DNA of 64,000 bases from Lentisphaerota bacterium (GTDB taxonomy: Bacteria; Verrucomicrobiota; Lentisphaeria; Oligosphaerales; JABHEG01). Under the pieces are notes generated by a model that saw nothing but the letters and a program-made list of their open reading frames with translations, had not been told where the DNA came from and searched no databases. Of this stretch, positions 35,298-44,258 are shown one piece after another (position 1 is the first letter of the stretch; each line of letters opens with the position of its first letter). Where the stretch lies: contig JABHEG010000016.1 of NCBI GenBank assembly GCA_018676675.1, positions 1-64,000 of the forward strand, read 5' to 3'. A program made the position numbers and the translations under genes.

Positions 35298-36512
35298 ATG
35301 TTCAGAACAGGAATGACTTGCTTGCTGATTGCGGTGGCCATTCCCTGGATCGTCACGTCCCAAACGGGGTGTGCGCAGGGAGCGGACGGCGCTGAGAAGA
35401 CGGCTGACCAGATTGCCGTCGACTACCTGGAAGCCATCGGCGGTCTCGAGGCCCACCTGAAGCACACGACGCGTAGGACGGAGGGAATGTTCACCTTCGT
35501 TGCCGCAAACCTGCCGCCGTGGAAAATGGCGTTCACACAGAAAGCGCCCAATCTGAGCCACACGCGAATCGACATCCCTGGCCACGGCGCATTCATCGAA
35601 GTGTGCGACGGCACGGTCGTGTGGAGGAACGAACCCGGCAAGCCAACCCAGCAGCTTCAGGGTTGGGAACTCAAGCAGAAGCTGCGCGATGCCCATTTCC
35701 ATGGATATGTGGACCTCAAGTCGGACTACGCGTCCATGACCTATGGCGGGCAGGAGGAGATCGAGGGCAAGGTTCACGATTTGCTCAACTGCACCTTCGA
35801 AGATGGCGACCGGGAGACGCTGTACCTCGATGCAACCACACATCTCCTGGCCCGGATCAAGCGACCCGGGCCCAAGATCACCGTCGAGTTCGCCGACTAC
35901 ATGGAGGTGGACGGCACTCCCGTGGCATCAACAGTGACCGTTCTGCATCAGGCAAAAACGGTCGTGAAGCTCAAGATCGAGACAGTGACCCATGGCGTCG
36001 AGGTGGATGATGCGCTCTTCGCCAGACCTGAGCGAGGAGTCAGGGGGGCGGCTGGGGGTGGCGGCAGAGGGCGTGGTGGTGGGCGCAGGTTTAGCGAGGG
36101 AGGAACAGCGCTCCACGTCCAGCCGCTCGTTCATACGCTCGACACCGATGGCAGCGTGATGATTGACGAGAAGGAACTCGAAGCAGGATTCCTGAAGATG
36201 CTCGACCAACACGGCGAAAACCATGTCAGGCTTCTCAAGTTGTTCGATGGAGACGGCGATGGGGCTCTGGGGAAGAAGGAAGCCCAGGCTGCCCGTGAGT
36301 TCCTGTTCGGCCTAAGCGGCGTGCTACTCTACGATGCGAATCAGGACTGGCAGGTCGACGATGAGGAGGCCGACAAGGCATGGGATCAGTGGGGGGAAGG
36401 CTTTGAGCGCTACAACGACGGCGTCCTGAAACGGTTTGACCGGAATAAGGATGGTGAACTCAACGCCGAGGAAACCAAAGCTGGGCGTGAACAGCTCAAG
36501 CGCCGGCGGTAA
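35298..36512 (+). CDS. EF-hand-containing lipoprotein with LolA-like amino domain
   Basis: Protein of 404 residues starting behind AGGAGG. The signal ends at a lipobox-like TGC (SQTGC). Residues about 30-245 resemble the LolA/outer-membrane-lipoprotein-sorting fold (DYLEAIGG near the start, strands ending ADYMEVDGTPVAS). A Gly/Arg linker (GGGGRGRGGGRR, about residues 254-265) leads to four EF-hand-like loops at about residues 282 (DTDGSVMIDEKE), 317 (DGDGDGALGKKE), 346 (DANQDWQVDDEE) and 381 (DRNKDGELNAEE). Loops two and four are canonical calcium binders; one has Gly replaced by Trp and one an unusual hydrophobic position. Function unknown; PVC bacteria often combine EF-hands with sulfatase loci. 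The 189-base gap upstream may hold its own promoter. Confidence 0.78.
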   Translation: MFRTGMTCLLIAVAIPWIVTSQTGCAQGADGAEKTADQIAVDYLEAIGGLEAHLKHTTRRTEGMFTFVAANLPPWKMAFTQKAPNLSHTRIDIPGHGAFIEVCDGTVVWRNEPGKPTQQLQGWELKQKLRDAHFHGYVDLKSDYASMTYGGQEEIEGKVHDLLNCTFEDGDRETLYLDATTHLLARIKRPGPKITVEFADYMEVDGTPVASTVTVLHQAKTVVKLKIETVTHGVEVDDALFARPERGVRGAAGGGGRGRGGGRRFSEGGTALHVQPLVHTLDTDGSVMIDEKELEAGFLKMLDQHGENHVRLLKLFDGDGDGALGKKEAQAAREFLFGLSGVLLYDANQDWQVDDEEADKAWDQWGEGFERYNDGVLKRFDRNKDGELNAEETKAGREQLKRRR

Positions 36513-36652
36513 CCGGGCATCCTGCCGGGCGAGACGAGTTCCGTCCCCGTGCTCCCGTCAGCACCCGGGGTGCTCCCGGGCAGACGCCTTCGGACAGTAT
36601 CAGGCCATATTGCGTCGGCAGACGTGAGTGACCCCTGAGAATAGGCATGTAT

Positions 36653-36736
36653 ACCTTGGTATATGACGGTATACAGGTCATGTGGTACCTTGTAATATGA
36701 CGGGAATAATGTTCAGTATACATTGTCATATAACGG
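36653..36736 (+). repeat. Three 17-base direct repeats at 33-34-base pitch
   Basis: ACCTTGGTATATGACGG (36653), ACCTTGTAATATGACGG (36687) and ACATTGTCATATAACGG (36720) lie 34 and 33 bases apart, about three helical turns, in a clearly AT-rich stretch of an otherwise GC-rich region. ATGAC (36663) and GTCAT (36677) form an inverted repeat inside the first interval. They sit 25-108 bases before the ATPase start, so they are probably a protein-binding array in its promoter. Confidence 0.7.
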
Positions 36737-36760
36737 TTACAGGTATGTTTTGGCGGCGCC

Positions 36761-38071
36761 ATGGAACGACTCATCGAGAATGAACTGACGGCCTGGGCAG
36801 CGGCACGCGACCGAAAGGTTCTCATCGTGCGGGGTGCAAGACAGGTGGGCAAGACCTGGAGCATCCGGCACCTGGGGCGTTCTTTCGAACAGTTCTTCGA
36901 GTTCAACTTCGAGGAAGATCCAGCCCTGAATGGCTTCTTCAGTGGGCGCCTGGACCCGAGTTTTCTGTGTGAGCGACTCTCTGCCTACGCGGGGACGTCG
37001 ATTATCCCCGGGAAGACACTGGTCTTCTTTGACGAGATCCAGGCTTGCCCAAACGCGCTGCGTGCCCTGCGCTTCTTCCATGAGAAGCTGCCAGAACTCC
37101 ATGTGGCAGCTGCCGGTTCTCTTCTGGAGTTCGCCTTGCAGGAACTCCCTTCGTTTGGCGTGGGCAGAATCGAGTACCGACACATGTATCCGATGTCCAT
37201 CCACGAGTTCGTCGAGGCATGCGGAAACGGGGCCGCATTGGAGCTTGTGTGTCGCGACCAACCCGATGCTCACGATGATCCACTCCACGCCCAACTTGTT
37301 GATCTGACACGTGTCTACACGATGATCGGGGGCTTCCCGGCCGTGGTTTCGCACTACGTCCACAGTCGCGACCTTCCCGGCTGTATGTTGCTTCTCGATG
37401 ATCTTCTCACCACACTCCGGAGCGACTTCGCGAAGTACCGCAAGCGTGTCCCCACCAATCGGCTGAACGCCGTGCTCGCGTCGATCGCGGCTCAAGCAGG
37501 TGGGAAGTTCATCCATTCGCGGGTTGCGGATGGTCTGCGCTCTGAGCAGGTACGCAATGCCGCGGAACTGCTCATTCTCGCCGGGCTTGTACACCGAATC
37601 CCGCACACAAGTGCCCAAGGAGTTCCTCTCGGCTCCCAGGCCCACAGCCGAAGATTCAAGATGATCCCGTGCGATGTGGGGCTCTACCAGCGCATATCTG
37701 GACTGACGTTGTCCGATGAACTAGTCAAGGATGACTCAACCGTGGTCAACTCTGGACCTGCCGCGGAGGTGCTTGTCGGGACGGAACTGATCGCCTGTTC
37801 GCGGCCCCGGACACGACCCGAGTTATTCTACTGGCACCGCGAGAGCCGCAACAGCAATGCCGAAGTTGATTACGTCATTCAGCAGGGCAGAGACATCGTT
37901 CCTGTTGAGGTGAAGGCCGGTAGGCGCGGAGGCATGCGAAGCCTCCATATGTTCCTCGATTCGCACGACTCATCATCACACGGCATCCGAACGAGCCTTG
38001 AGCCTTTCTCCGAGTATGGGGATATCCGTGTCGTGCCTCTCTATGCTCTCGGCAACACATGTTGTCCGTAA
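36761..38071 (+). CDS. AAA-family ATPase with DUF4143 domain
   Basis: Cytoplasmic protein of 436 residues. Residues about 15-150 are the AAA domain with Walker A GARQVGKTW (25-33) and Walker B LVFFDEIQ (Asp91, Glu92). Residues about 195-400 are DUF4143: YTMIGGFPAVV, and near the end the nuclease-like strand FYWHRESRNSNAEVDYVI with VPVEVKAG, the E-V-K motif of this family. The biological role of these common, patchily distributed ATPases is unknown; links to mobile or selfish behaviour are often suspected. It separates the beta-glucan operon from another sulfatase pair, has its own AT-rich promoter region with direct repeats, and no clear ribosome site, consistent with later insertion. Confidence 0.9.
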   Translation: MERLIENELTAWAAARDRKVLIVRGARQVGKTWSIRHLGRSFEQFFEFNFEEDPALNGFFSGRLDPSFLCERLSAYAGTSIIPGKTLVFFDEIQACPNALRALRFFHEKLPELHVAAAGSLLEFALQELPSFGVGRIEYRHMYPMSIHEFVEACGNGAALELVCRDQPDAHDDPLHAQLVDLTRVYTMIGGFPAVVSHYVHSRDLPGCMLLLDDLLTTLRSDFAKYRKRVPTNRLNAVLASIAAQAGGKFIHSRVADGLRSEQVRNAAELLILAGLVHRIPHTSAQGVPLGSQAHSRRFKMIPCDVGLYQRISGLTLSDELVKDDSTVVNSGPAAEVLVGTELIACSRPRTRPELFYWHRESRNSNAEVDYVIQQGRDIVPVEVKAGRRGGMRSLHMFLDSHDSSSHGIRTSLEPFSEYGDIRVVPLYALGNTCCP

Positions 38072-38093
38072 CGCAAGACTGGTAGGGAAGACC

Positions 38094-39782
38094 ATGAGAC
38101 GAACCGTAGCTGCCCCGGCAATCGCTCTCGCCTGCTTGATCTGTGGCATCGAGAGCCAGCTGCATCCGCTGCACGCCAGCCAGCCCAATGTCGTCCTGAT
38201 CTATTCCGATGACCAGGGGTGGGGCGATGTCGGCTACCACGGTTACACCGATGTTCTTACCCCCAACATTGACAAGCTCGCAACAGGTGGCACGCAGTTC
38301 TCTCAGGCCTATGTCTGTGCGTCTGTCTGTGGACCCTCACGCGCCGGACTGCTCACCGGCATCTACCAGCAGCGGATGGGGGTCTACGGTAACTACGACA
38401 AAGGGGGAGTGCCGACCAGCCAGCCGCTCCTTTTTGAGATGCTGAAGCGGGAGGGCTACAGCTGTGGCGCCGTCGGCAAATGGCACGTGGGCATGGCACG
38501 GGAGGAGTTGCTGCCCAACTCGCGTGGGGTCGATTTCTTCTACGGTTTTCTCGGTGGCTCGCACGACTACTACAGGTCAGCAACCGATCCGGAGTTCCGG
38601 AAGAAAGGGGAGCGCCCGATCATGCGGAATACGCAGATCGAGCCGCCGATTCAAGAGTCCAAGGGTTACCTGACCGAGATGTTCACGAAGGAAGCCGTGG
38701 GGTTCATTGAACGAGCTACGGACGAGCCTTTCTGCCTCTACCTCGCCTACAATGCCGTGCACCATCCGTGGAGTGTCCCGGACTCCTACGTGCAGCGCGT
38801 GCAGCAACTGGACACGCACGACGAGCGCAAGCTGTTCGCAGGCATGGTGCTGGCGATGGATGATGGTGTCGGAGCGATCATGGATGCGTTGCGCAGAAAG
38901 GGCGTGGCGGACAACACGCTCGTGATCTTCATGAGTGACAACGGCTCGCCGCGCGGACAGGGCATTGCCCAACCTCGGCAGAAGACGCGCGGCACGACCA
39001 CCATGTCCAGCCCGGGACCATTCAACGGCTTCAAGGGAGATACCTATGAGGGAGGGATTCGCGTCCCGTTCGTGATGCACTGGCCCGGCAGGATTCCGGC
39101 CGGAGCGACCTACGCGCACCCGGTTATCAATCTCGACATTGTCGCAACCGTTCTGGCCCGAAGTGGTGTCTCCAAGCCCTGGAAGGGCCAGGCGTTCGAC
39201 GGTGTCGACCTGTTGCCATTTATTTCCGGCGGGAGACCATCTGACCAGAAGCCGCACCAGACGCTCTATTGGCGGCGAGACAACGACTATGCCATCCGCC
39301 ATGGCGACTGGAAACTGGCCTGGAACGACCAGGCTGGCCCGAAGACCATCCGCTTGTTCAATTTGGTTGATGATCCGGGCGAATGGAAGGACCTGGCCGG
39401 GACGAACCCCAAACAGGCACAGGTGCTCCAGGACATGTTTGACGCCTGGGATAGCGGTCTGCCTGACAACCAAAGCGGCAGGAATCCCCGAAACCGAAAC
39501 AACGGACACGCCGCAGGGAAGCGTATCAATGTCTCCGAATTCAACGCCCGTCCGCCCCCAGCTCCATCGCCCAAACGGGCTTCCGGGAAGCACAATCCCC
39601 TTAACACCCGTCGGACACTCAAACAGCACCTCGACCAAGCCAGGGAACGAGCTCGGAAACAGAACAGACCGTTCGACCCAGCGCAGGAGAATCGCTGGTT
39701 CCGCGCCAAAGACCTGAATGGAGACGGCGTGCTGGATGAGAAGGAACTCAGGACCAAGGCTCCCAAGGACTGGAACAAATGA
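38094..39782 (+). CDS. Exported S1-family sulfatase with carboxy-terminal EF-hand
   Basis: Sulfatase of 562 residues. The ATG at 38094 follows AGGGAAG and begins a signal peptide (VAAPAIALACLICGIES); upstream in-frame codons overlap the ATPase end. NVVLIYSDDQGWGDVGYHG binds the metal, the formylglycine motif is CGPSR with Cys79, then AGLLTGIYQQRMG. GAVGKWHVG and FMSDNGSPRGQG follow, and the catalytic part ends near residue 455. The last about 90 residues are a charged, Pro/Arg-rich linker ending in one canonical EF-hand loop (DLNGDGVLDEKEL), probably binding calcium. The stop overlaps the next start as ATGA, so both proteins are coupled. Confidence 0.9.
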   Translation: MRRTVAAPAIALACLICGIESQLHPLHASQPNVVLIYSDDQGWGDVGYHGYTDVLTPNIDKLATGGTQFSQAYVCASVCGPSRAGLLTGIYQQRMGVYGNYDKGGVPTSQPLLFEMLKREGYSCGAVGKWHVGMAREELLPNSRGVDFFYGFLGGSHDYYRSATDPEFRKKGERPIMRNTQIEPPIQESKGYLTEMFTKEAVGFIERATDEPFCLYLAYNAVHHPWSVPDSYVQRVQQLDTHDERKLFAGMVLAMDDGVGAIMDALRRKGVADNTLVIFMSDNGSPRGQGIAQPRQKTRGTTTMSSPGPFNGFKGDTYEGGIRVPFVMHWPGRIPAGATYAHPVINLDIVATVLARSGVSKPWKGQAFDGVDLLPFISGGRPSDQKPHQTLYWRRDNDYAIRHGDWKLAWNDQAGPKTIRLFNLVDDPGEWKDLAGTNPKQAQVLQDMFDAWDSGLPDNQSGRNPRNRNNGHAAGKRINVSEFNARPPPAPSPKRASGKHNPLNTRRTLKQHLDQARERARKQNRPFDPAQENRWFRAKDLNGDGVLDEKELRTKAPKDWNK

Positions 39783-40957
39783 ACAACAGGATCCGTACCA
39801 GCATCGCTGCTCTTGTCGTCTCATCCGTTCTCGGCGCTGCCCAGGAGATCGCCCCGGGGCGTGCCCCGATCGCCGCTCCCTCAGGACAGCCCGGCCTTCA
39901 GTACCGGTACTACGAGGCCAACGTTGATACCACGCTCGACCTATCGCTGGCCGAACCCGTCCGTAACGGGACTATTGAGACCTTCTCGTTCCCGGAGGGA
40001 ATCCGCAGGGACTACTTCGGTCTGGAGTTCTGGGGGGCGATCGAGGTCCCGGTTGATGGCAGCTACACGTTCTACACACGCTCAGACGACGGGTCCCGGC
40101 TCTACATAGGGGAACGGTGCGTGGTGTTGAATGACTACCCGCACGGTCCCACTGAAGCGTCCGGTACCATCGTGCTGGAAGCGGGGCGTCATCCCATCCT
40201 GGTCACCTATTTCGAGACGTACGTTGGTGAGATGCTCGCTGTGTCCTGGGAGGGTCCTGAGATCAGGAAGGCGGCCGTTCCCCCCGGTGTCCTGACCCAA
40301 CACGATCGACTCACCGTTACCGCCCCGAGCGCCCTGACGACAACGCGGCTTTCCTGGCCGGGAAGGGAATTCACGCTCGCCGTCCAAGTCGACACCCGCG
40401 ACGCCGTCGACTTGGTAGATTTCCACGCAACACTCCCCGGAGTGCTCCGCGAGCATTACCCGAAGATTGTCGATATCGTCGGAGTGGAGGGGGCTGCGCT
40501 GCCTGACAAGATCCGCTTCAGCTTCCGTCCGGGGATCAAGGTGCCCGCCTATGCCGGGCGCGGTATCGTCATGAGTGCAGACTGGTTCCGGAAGCGCCCC
40601 GGCGACCTTGGTTGTGCCATCCACGAGCTCGCCCACATCGTGCAGCGGTATCCGAATTTCCAGGGCAAGCCCGGTTGGTTGGTGGAAGGAATAGCCGACT
40701 ATGTCCGACACAAGGTAGGACTCGATGACGGTTGGCGGATTCCGCAGAAGTACCGTGAGAGTTTCCGGTACACCAGTGGCTATGGCGTGACTGCGGCGTT
40801 CCTGGTCTTTGTCGAGACGCACCACGACAGAGATCTCGTTGCCACCATGAACCGTGCACTGAAGGCGAAGAGCTACACTCCTGAGCTGTGGCAGACCTGC
40901 ACCGGGAAGCCCCTCGACGAACTGTGGCAGGACTTTGCCACTCGCTACGGGAAGTGA
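39779..40957 (+). CDS. Secreted PA14-domain protein with basic-secretory-type metallopeptidase domain
   Basis: Protein of 392 residues translationally coupled to the sulfatase upstream (ATGA). A signal peptide (IRTSIAALVVSSVLGAAQ) is followed by a PA14-like carbohydrate-binding sandwich at about residues 38-165 (YRYYEA, GAIEVPVDGSYTFYTRSDDGSRLYI, VTYFETYVGEMLAVSWEGP). Residues about 200-392 match the plant-type basic secretory protein/metallopeptidase family: the zinc motif HELAH begins at residue 282 and is followed by the GWLVEGIADYVRH segment. It ends with GKPLDELWQDFATRY, typical of the family. Probably cleaves proteins linked to the glycan target, such as glycoproteins. Confidence 0.85.
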   Translation: MNNRIRTSIAALVVSSVLGAAQEIAPGRAPIAAPSGQPGLQYRYYEANVDTTLDLSLAEPVRNGTIETFSFPEGIRRDYFGLEFWGAIEVPVDGSYTFYTRSDDGSRLYIGERCVVLNDYPHGPTEASGTIVLEAGRHPILVTYFETYVGEMLAVSWEGPEIRKAAVPPGVLTQHDRLTVTAPSALTTTRLSWPGREFTLAVQVDTRDAVDLVDFHATLPGVLREHYPKIVDIVGVEGAALPDKIRFSFRPGIKVPAYAGRGIVMSADWFRKRPGDLGCAIHELAHIVQRYPNFQGKPGWLVEGIADYVRHKVGLDDGWRIPQKYRESFRYTSGYGVTAAFLVFVETHHDRDLVATMNRALKAKSYTPELWQTCTGKPLDELWQDFATRYGK

Positions 40958-41055
40958 CCTCCTACTCCGTCGGCGCTGGTCGCCTCAGCACTTCCGCCAT
41001 GCCTCTCCACGAGGAGCTGTGAGTAGCCCCTTTCGGGGAGAGGGAAGGACCTCCC

Positions 41056-44037
41056 TTATCTTGCTGCGCTTCTGTCCAGCAGTTCCCCGATCTTCTGTCT
41101 GAGTTCGAGCAGTGTGCCGGGATCCACCGCAAGCTGGCAACGCGGGTCAGGCATCAGACTGCGCGCTTGTCGGAGCAGGGCCTCCGCCTGCGCCCTGATC
41201 GGGGTAGGAGTTGCCTTGTCTTGGGCTGCGCGGTCCAGCATCATCAAGTACTCATAGTCTTCGAGGCCTTCGCGTGTTTGCTCCCAGCGCAATGAGTCCA
41301 CGGGACCATCCTTGCCGGGGTAGATGACCATGGCTTCCCCGATCTCAAAGACCGTGGACCAGCCCATGCCCTTCTTACCCCAGTTGTTGATCGTCCAGAC
41401 GAAGTAGCCTGTGATGTCTGCCTGCCATGATGCCCAGAGGAGCGCTCGGTGCGTGACAATCGGGGCTCCGATGCAGTTGTCCTCTTGATTGTACCACCAA
41501 TAGAGATCACCTCGTGCCCGTCCGGCTGCGACGTTCGCAGCGCTGAAATCGCCGACGGGTGTCCCAAAGTAGGCCACTGGCGGACACCAGGCGTTGAGGA
41601 TACCGACCAGCTTCGATGTGTTCCTGGCACAGGCCGGGAAGATGCGCATCTCCGGGATCGCGCGTCGTATGATAGGAGCCGTCTTGCGGATGACCTCGAT
41701 GCGTTCGTGGTCGGGCTCGTCAAAGATGTAGCAGTCCAGCCCGTCAAGCCACCCCTTCTCCCTCAAGTGCTTGCGTGCCTGCATCAGATAGTCTTCGAAA
41801 GCGACCTCGAATTCCGGGGTGCCCAGCTTGAGGCCGGCGAAAGGGTAGACATGCTTGTGCCCACCACCACGCTTGCCGTGTGGCAGCTTGGCATGGCGCA
41901 TTCCGAGCTCATCGAACAGGAATGAGGCGACCTCGTCATAGGACGACCAGTCTGCCACCACGCGACCGTCGAGCAACTCCAGCTTGGGTGCACCCGGCAT
42001 GGCACCGAATCCCGATACTTTGTGCTCGGCAAGGTTGCGGTAGTAGCTCTTCCAGTTTGCCTTGGCGGTGCCGTGCCGCCATAGCTGGTACCATGTACGG
42101 AGCGAGGAGATTCGTGGAACGGTGAATCGCCACACATGCAACCTCAAGGGAATACGGGCGAACTCTTCTCCCCGTTCGCACAGCGAAATGGAGCCGGTGT
42201 AGGCTCCGCTGGCAGCATCCTCAGGGACGCTGACCGTCAGCCAGACGGGGGCGTTCACGCCAGCCTCGAGTGCGTCAGGCGGTCCGTCGAATATCGGGTC
42301 CTCAACGTGCCCCAGAGTCCTGGCATTTTTGCCATAGAACCGGTCGGTCAGCAAGTAGTTGCCACCATCCGGGATTTCTGCGACGAACCGCGCTTGCTCC
42401 GGTTCGGTTGCGGCCTTCTGCTCGGATTCCGTCGTCGGCCGAATGTGCATGAAGCGTGGATAGCGTATCCGGACACTCGCCGCGTTGATCACGCGTTGGC
42501 CCTGCACCAAGTCTGAGACTGACGCCGTGATCCGCTCAAGGGGGCGCTCTGGGTGAAGGACCAGGTGAATGGGTTCGGTTTCGCCGCGGGCCGCGAAGAT
42601 TGTCACGCCATCCGACTCGGCAACAGGCGCCGCCGACCCGCGGTCGACGACGTCCGCAGAGGACGCCTGCCAGACCGTGCAGCGGTCAAGACTCCGCAGT
42701 GTTCGTCCTGACGCGGTCGCGGACTGGTACTTCGGGGCAAAGTAGGCACGCGACGGATCCTGCCTCGCCGCAAGTCGGTCGCAGACCGTGGTCGTCGCGG
42801 TCTCGATCTGCTCCGCGCCGCCATCGGCGTTCAAGGGCAGGAGCCAGATCGTGTACTCGAACTCTGCACCGAGGGGGATTTCGGCGTTGCGTCCGAGGAG
42901 ACGGTCCTTAAGCCACCACTCGCGGCCGTGCATGTAAGACAACGGCAGCACGTAGCGAGGGTAGATGACGGCAATGCCGCCCACTGCTTCCGCTCTGGCG
43001 GCAACCCAGTTGCCGGGCAGCCTTTCCGTCACCTTCAGGGGCAGGTCCGCAGCTGAGGTCCGAGCGCCGTGGTCGTAGATGAGCTGTCCCAGTTCGTCGC
43101 CGAAGGTCACCGTGTGCAAAAGTGAGCCGGTCACCCCTTCACCAGCCTCAATGCAGGTAACCTGCCGATCAATGCGCAGGCATTCTCCCTCCCAGGCAAA
43201 ACTGTTGCGTTGCCGGAGGCCACCGATGACATATTCGACGGTCAGACCGCCCGGGCGCCTTTCCACGGTCTGCTGCCCCGGCGAATGGCTCAGCCGGATT
43301 GTGGCCGTCTCCGGTGACACCCGCCTCGGAGGACGGAACATGCTGCCGGTCGTAACCGGAACGACAGTGCCGTCAGCTCGGACGAACCGGACGAGTTCGT
43401 ACCCCCGGCTTTGGTTGAAGATGGCATGCACGCCGTTGTGTTCGATACTGATCTCCCGCTCCGAAGCCCCAGTGGAGTTCTGTCGTTCCTCCAAACGCAC
43501 TCCGTCCAGGAGGAAGGAACACTTCCCGTCACCCGTGCCTGGTGTGTGGACGAACCACGTGAGCCATTGGACGTTGGTGAGATCAGCCCCCTTGTCGCGC
43601 ACCGGCGAATCCAGATCCACGATGAACTCAGTCCAGCGTGCTTCCTGACTTCTCGTGCGCAGCAAAGCGGACGGCCACTGGCGATGCCGCCAGTCCGCAT
43701 CGATGACCGTGAACGTGGTCACGACACCGGCCTCCAGGCCGCCGTGCACACGGAACCGGAGGCGTGAGTATTGGGTCAGGTCGGTTGGGACTGAGCCGGT
43801 GCGCAGGTAGACCTGCCCCTTCTGGGTCTCGTCAAGCACACAGCGTACGGCACGCTGCTCCTCAATGCCGGCCGGACCGTCGGCCGCCGCGACCATTTCC
43901 AGCACGCCGGCATCGCCTTGCACGAGCCACGTGCCGACCTCGTCGATGGTCTTCTGTACAGCCTGCACGGCTGCAGCAGAAACGATGAGGCAAGCCAGGG
44001 AAGCCCGTGCCAATGCCATGTAAGTCCGGTGTTTCAC
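41056..44037 (-). CDS. Secreted DUF4091 (GH123-like) protein
   Basis: Large exported protein of 993 residues. I choose the GTG at 44037 because AAGGAG lies 8 bases upstream; it yields a signal peptide (MALARASLACLIVSAAAVQA). Residues about 30-180 look like a carbohydrate-binding jelly roll ending with SFLLDGVRLEE. The middle is beta-rich, and the carboxy third is the DUF4091/GH123-like TIM barrel: LHVWRFTVPRISSLRTWY, the YIFDEPDHE motif with a possible catalytic Asp-Glu pair, then an ARNTSKL segment and TGYFVWTINNW, closing with TREGLEDYEYLMML, a recognisable family signature. Some relatives are hexosaminidases; specificity here is unknown. It is convergent with the metallopeptidase gene. Confidence 0.8.
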   Translation of the reverse strand: MKHRTYMALARASLACLIVSAAAVQAVQKTIDEVGTWLVQGDAGVLEMVAAADGPAGIEEQRAVRCVLDETQKGQVYLRTGSVPTDLTQYSRLRFRVHGGLEAGVVTTFTVIDADWRHRQWPSALLRTRSQEARWTEFIVDLDSPVRDKGADLTNVQWLTWFVHTPGTGDGKCSFLLDGVRLEERQNSTGASEREISIEHNGVHAIFNQSRGYELVRFVRADGTVVPVTTGSMFRPPRRVSPETATIRLSHSPGQQTVERRPGGLTVEYVIGGLRQRNSFAWEGECLRIDRQVTCIEAGEGVTGSLLHTVTFGDELGQLIYDHGARTSAADLPLKVTERLPGNWVAARAEAVGGIAVIYPRYVLPLSYMHGREWWLKDRLLGRNAEIPLGAEFEYTIWLLPLNADGGAEQIETATTTVCDRLAARQDPSRAYFAPKYQSATASGRTLRSLDRCTVWQASSADVVDRGSAAPVAESDGVTIFAARGETEPIHLVLHPERPLERITASVSDLVQGQRVINAASVRIRYPRFMHIRPTTESEQKAATEPEQARFVAEIPDGGNYLLTDRFYGKNARTLGHVEDPIFDGPPDALEAGVNAPVWLTVSVPEDAASGAYTGSISLCERGEEFARIPLRLHVWRFTVPRISSLRTWYQLWRHGTAKANWKSYYRNLAEHKVSGFGAMPGAPKLELLDGRVVADWSSYDEVASFLFDELGMRHAKLPHGKRGGGHKHVYPFAGLKLGTPEFEVAFEDYLMQARKHLREKGWLDGLDCYIFDEPDHERIEVIRKTAPIIRRAIPEMRIFPACARNTSKLVGILNAWCPPVAYFGTPVGDFSAANVAAGRARGDLYWWYNQEDNCIGAPIVTHRALLWASWQADITGYFVWTINNWGKKGMGWSTVFEIGEAMVIYPGKDGPVDSLRWEQTREGLEDYEYLMMLDRAAQDKATPTPIRAQAEALLRQARSLMPDPRCQLAVDPGTLLELRQKIGELLDRSAAR

Positions 44038-44258
44038 ACTGATTGCTCCTTTGCAGGCTGGGTTCTCATGGTATGAGACGGAACGTAGATCGGTGCCACT
44101 GGGATGCAAGGGTCTGGTGGGCCCCGCGGCCGCGCTGGGCTTGCCCTTCTGACCTGTGCCCCGCGCCCGGCATTCTGATTTGCCGCCGGCGTCTTGGGGG
44201 AATGGGCGGAATCTGGTAGGTTACCCAGGCCTCTTTCACCATGGCATCAGGTCGGGAT

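Noticed and set aside
33696..35843. Long minus-strand open frame (715 codons)
   Set aside because: It lies antisense to two genes with signal peptides and clear domains, and its translation shows no recognisable domain; long antisense frames are expected at this G+C.
38577..39824. Minus-strand open frame of 415 codons
   Set aside because: Antisense to the EF-hand sulfatase; no motif and no ribosome site.
41021..41056. Short CCCC/GGGG hairpin between convergent genes
   Set aside because: The 4-bp stem has no T-run on either strand; too weak to call a terminator.
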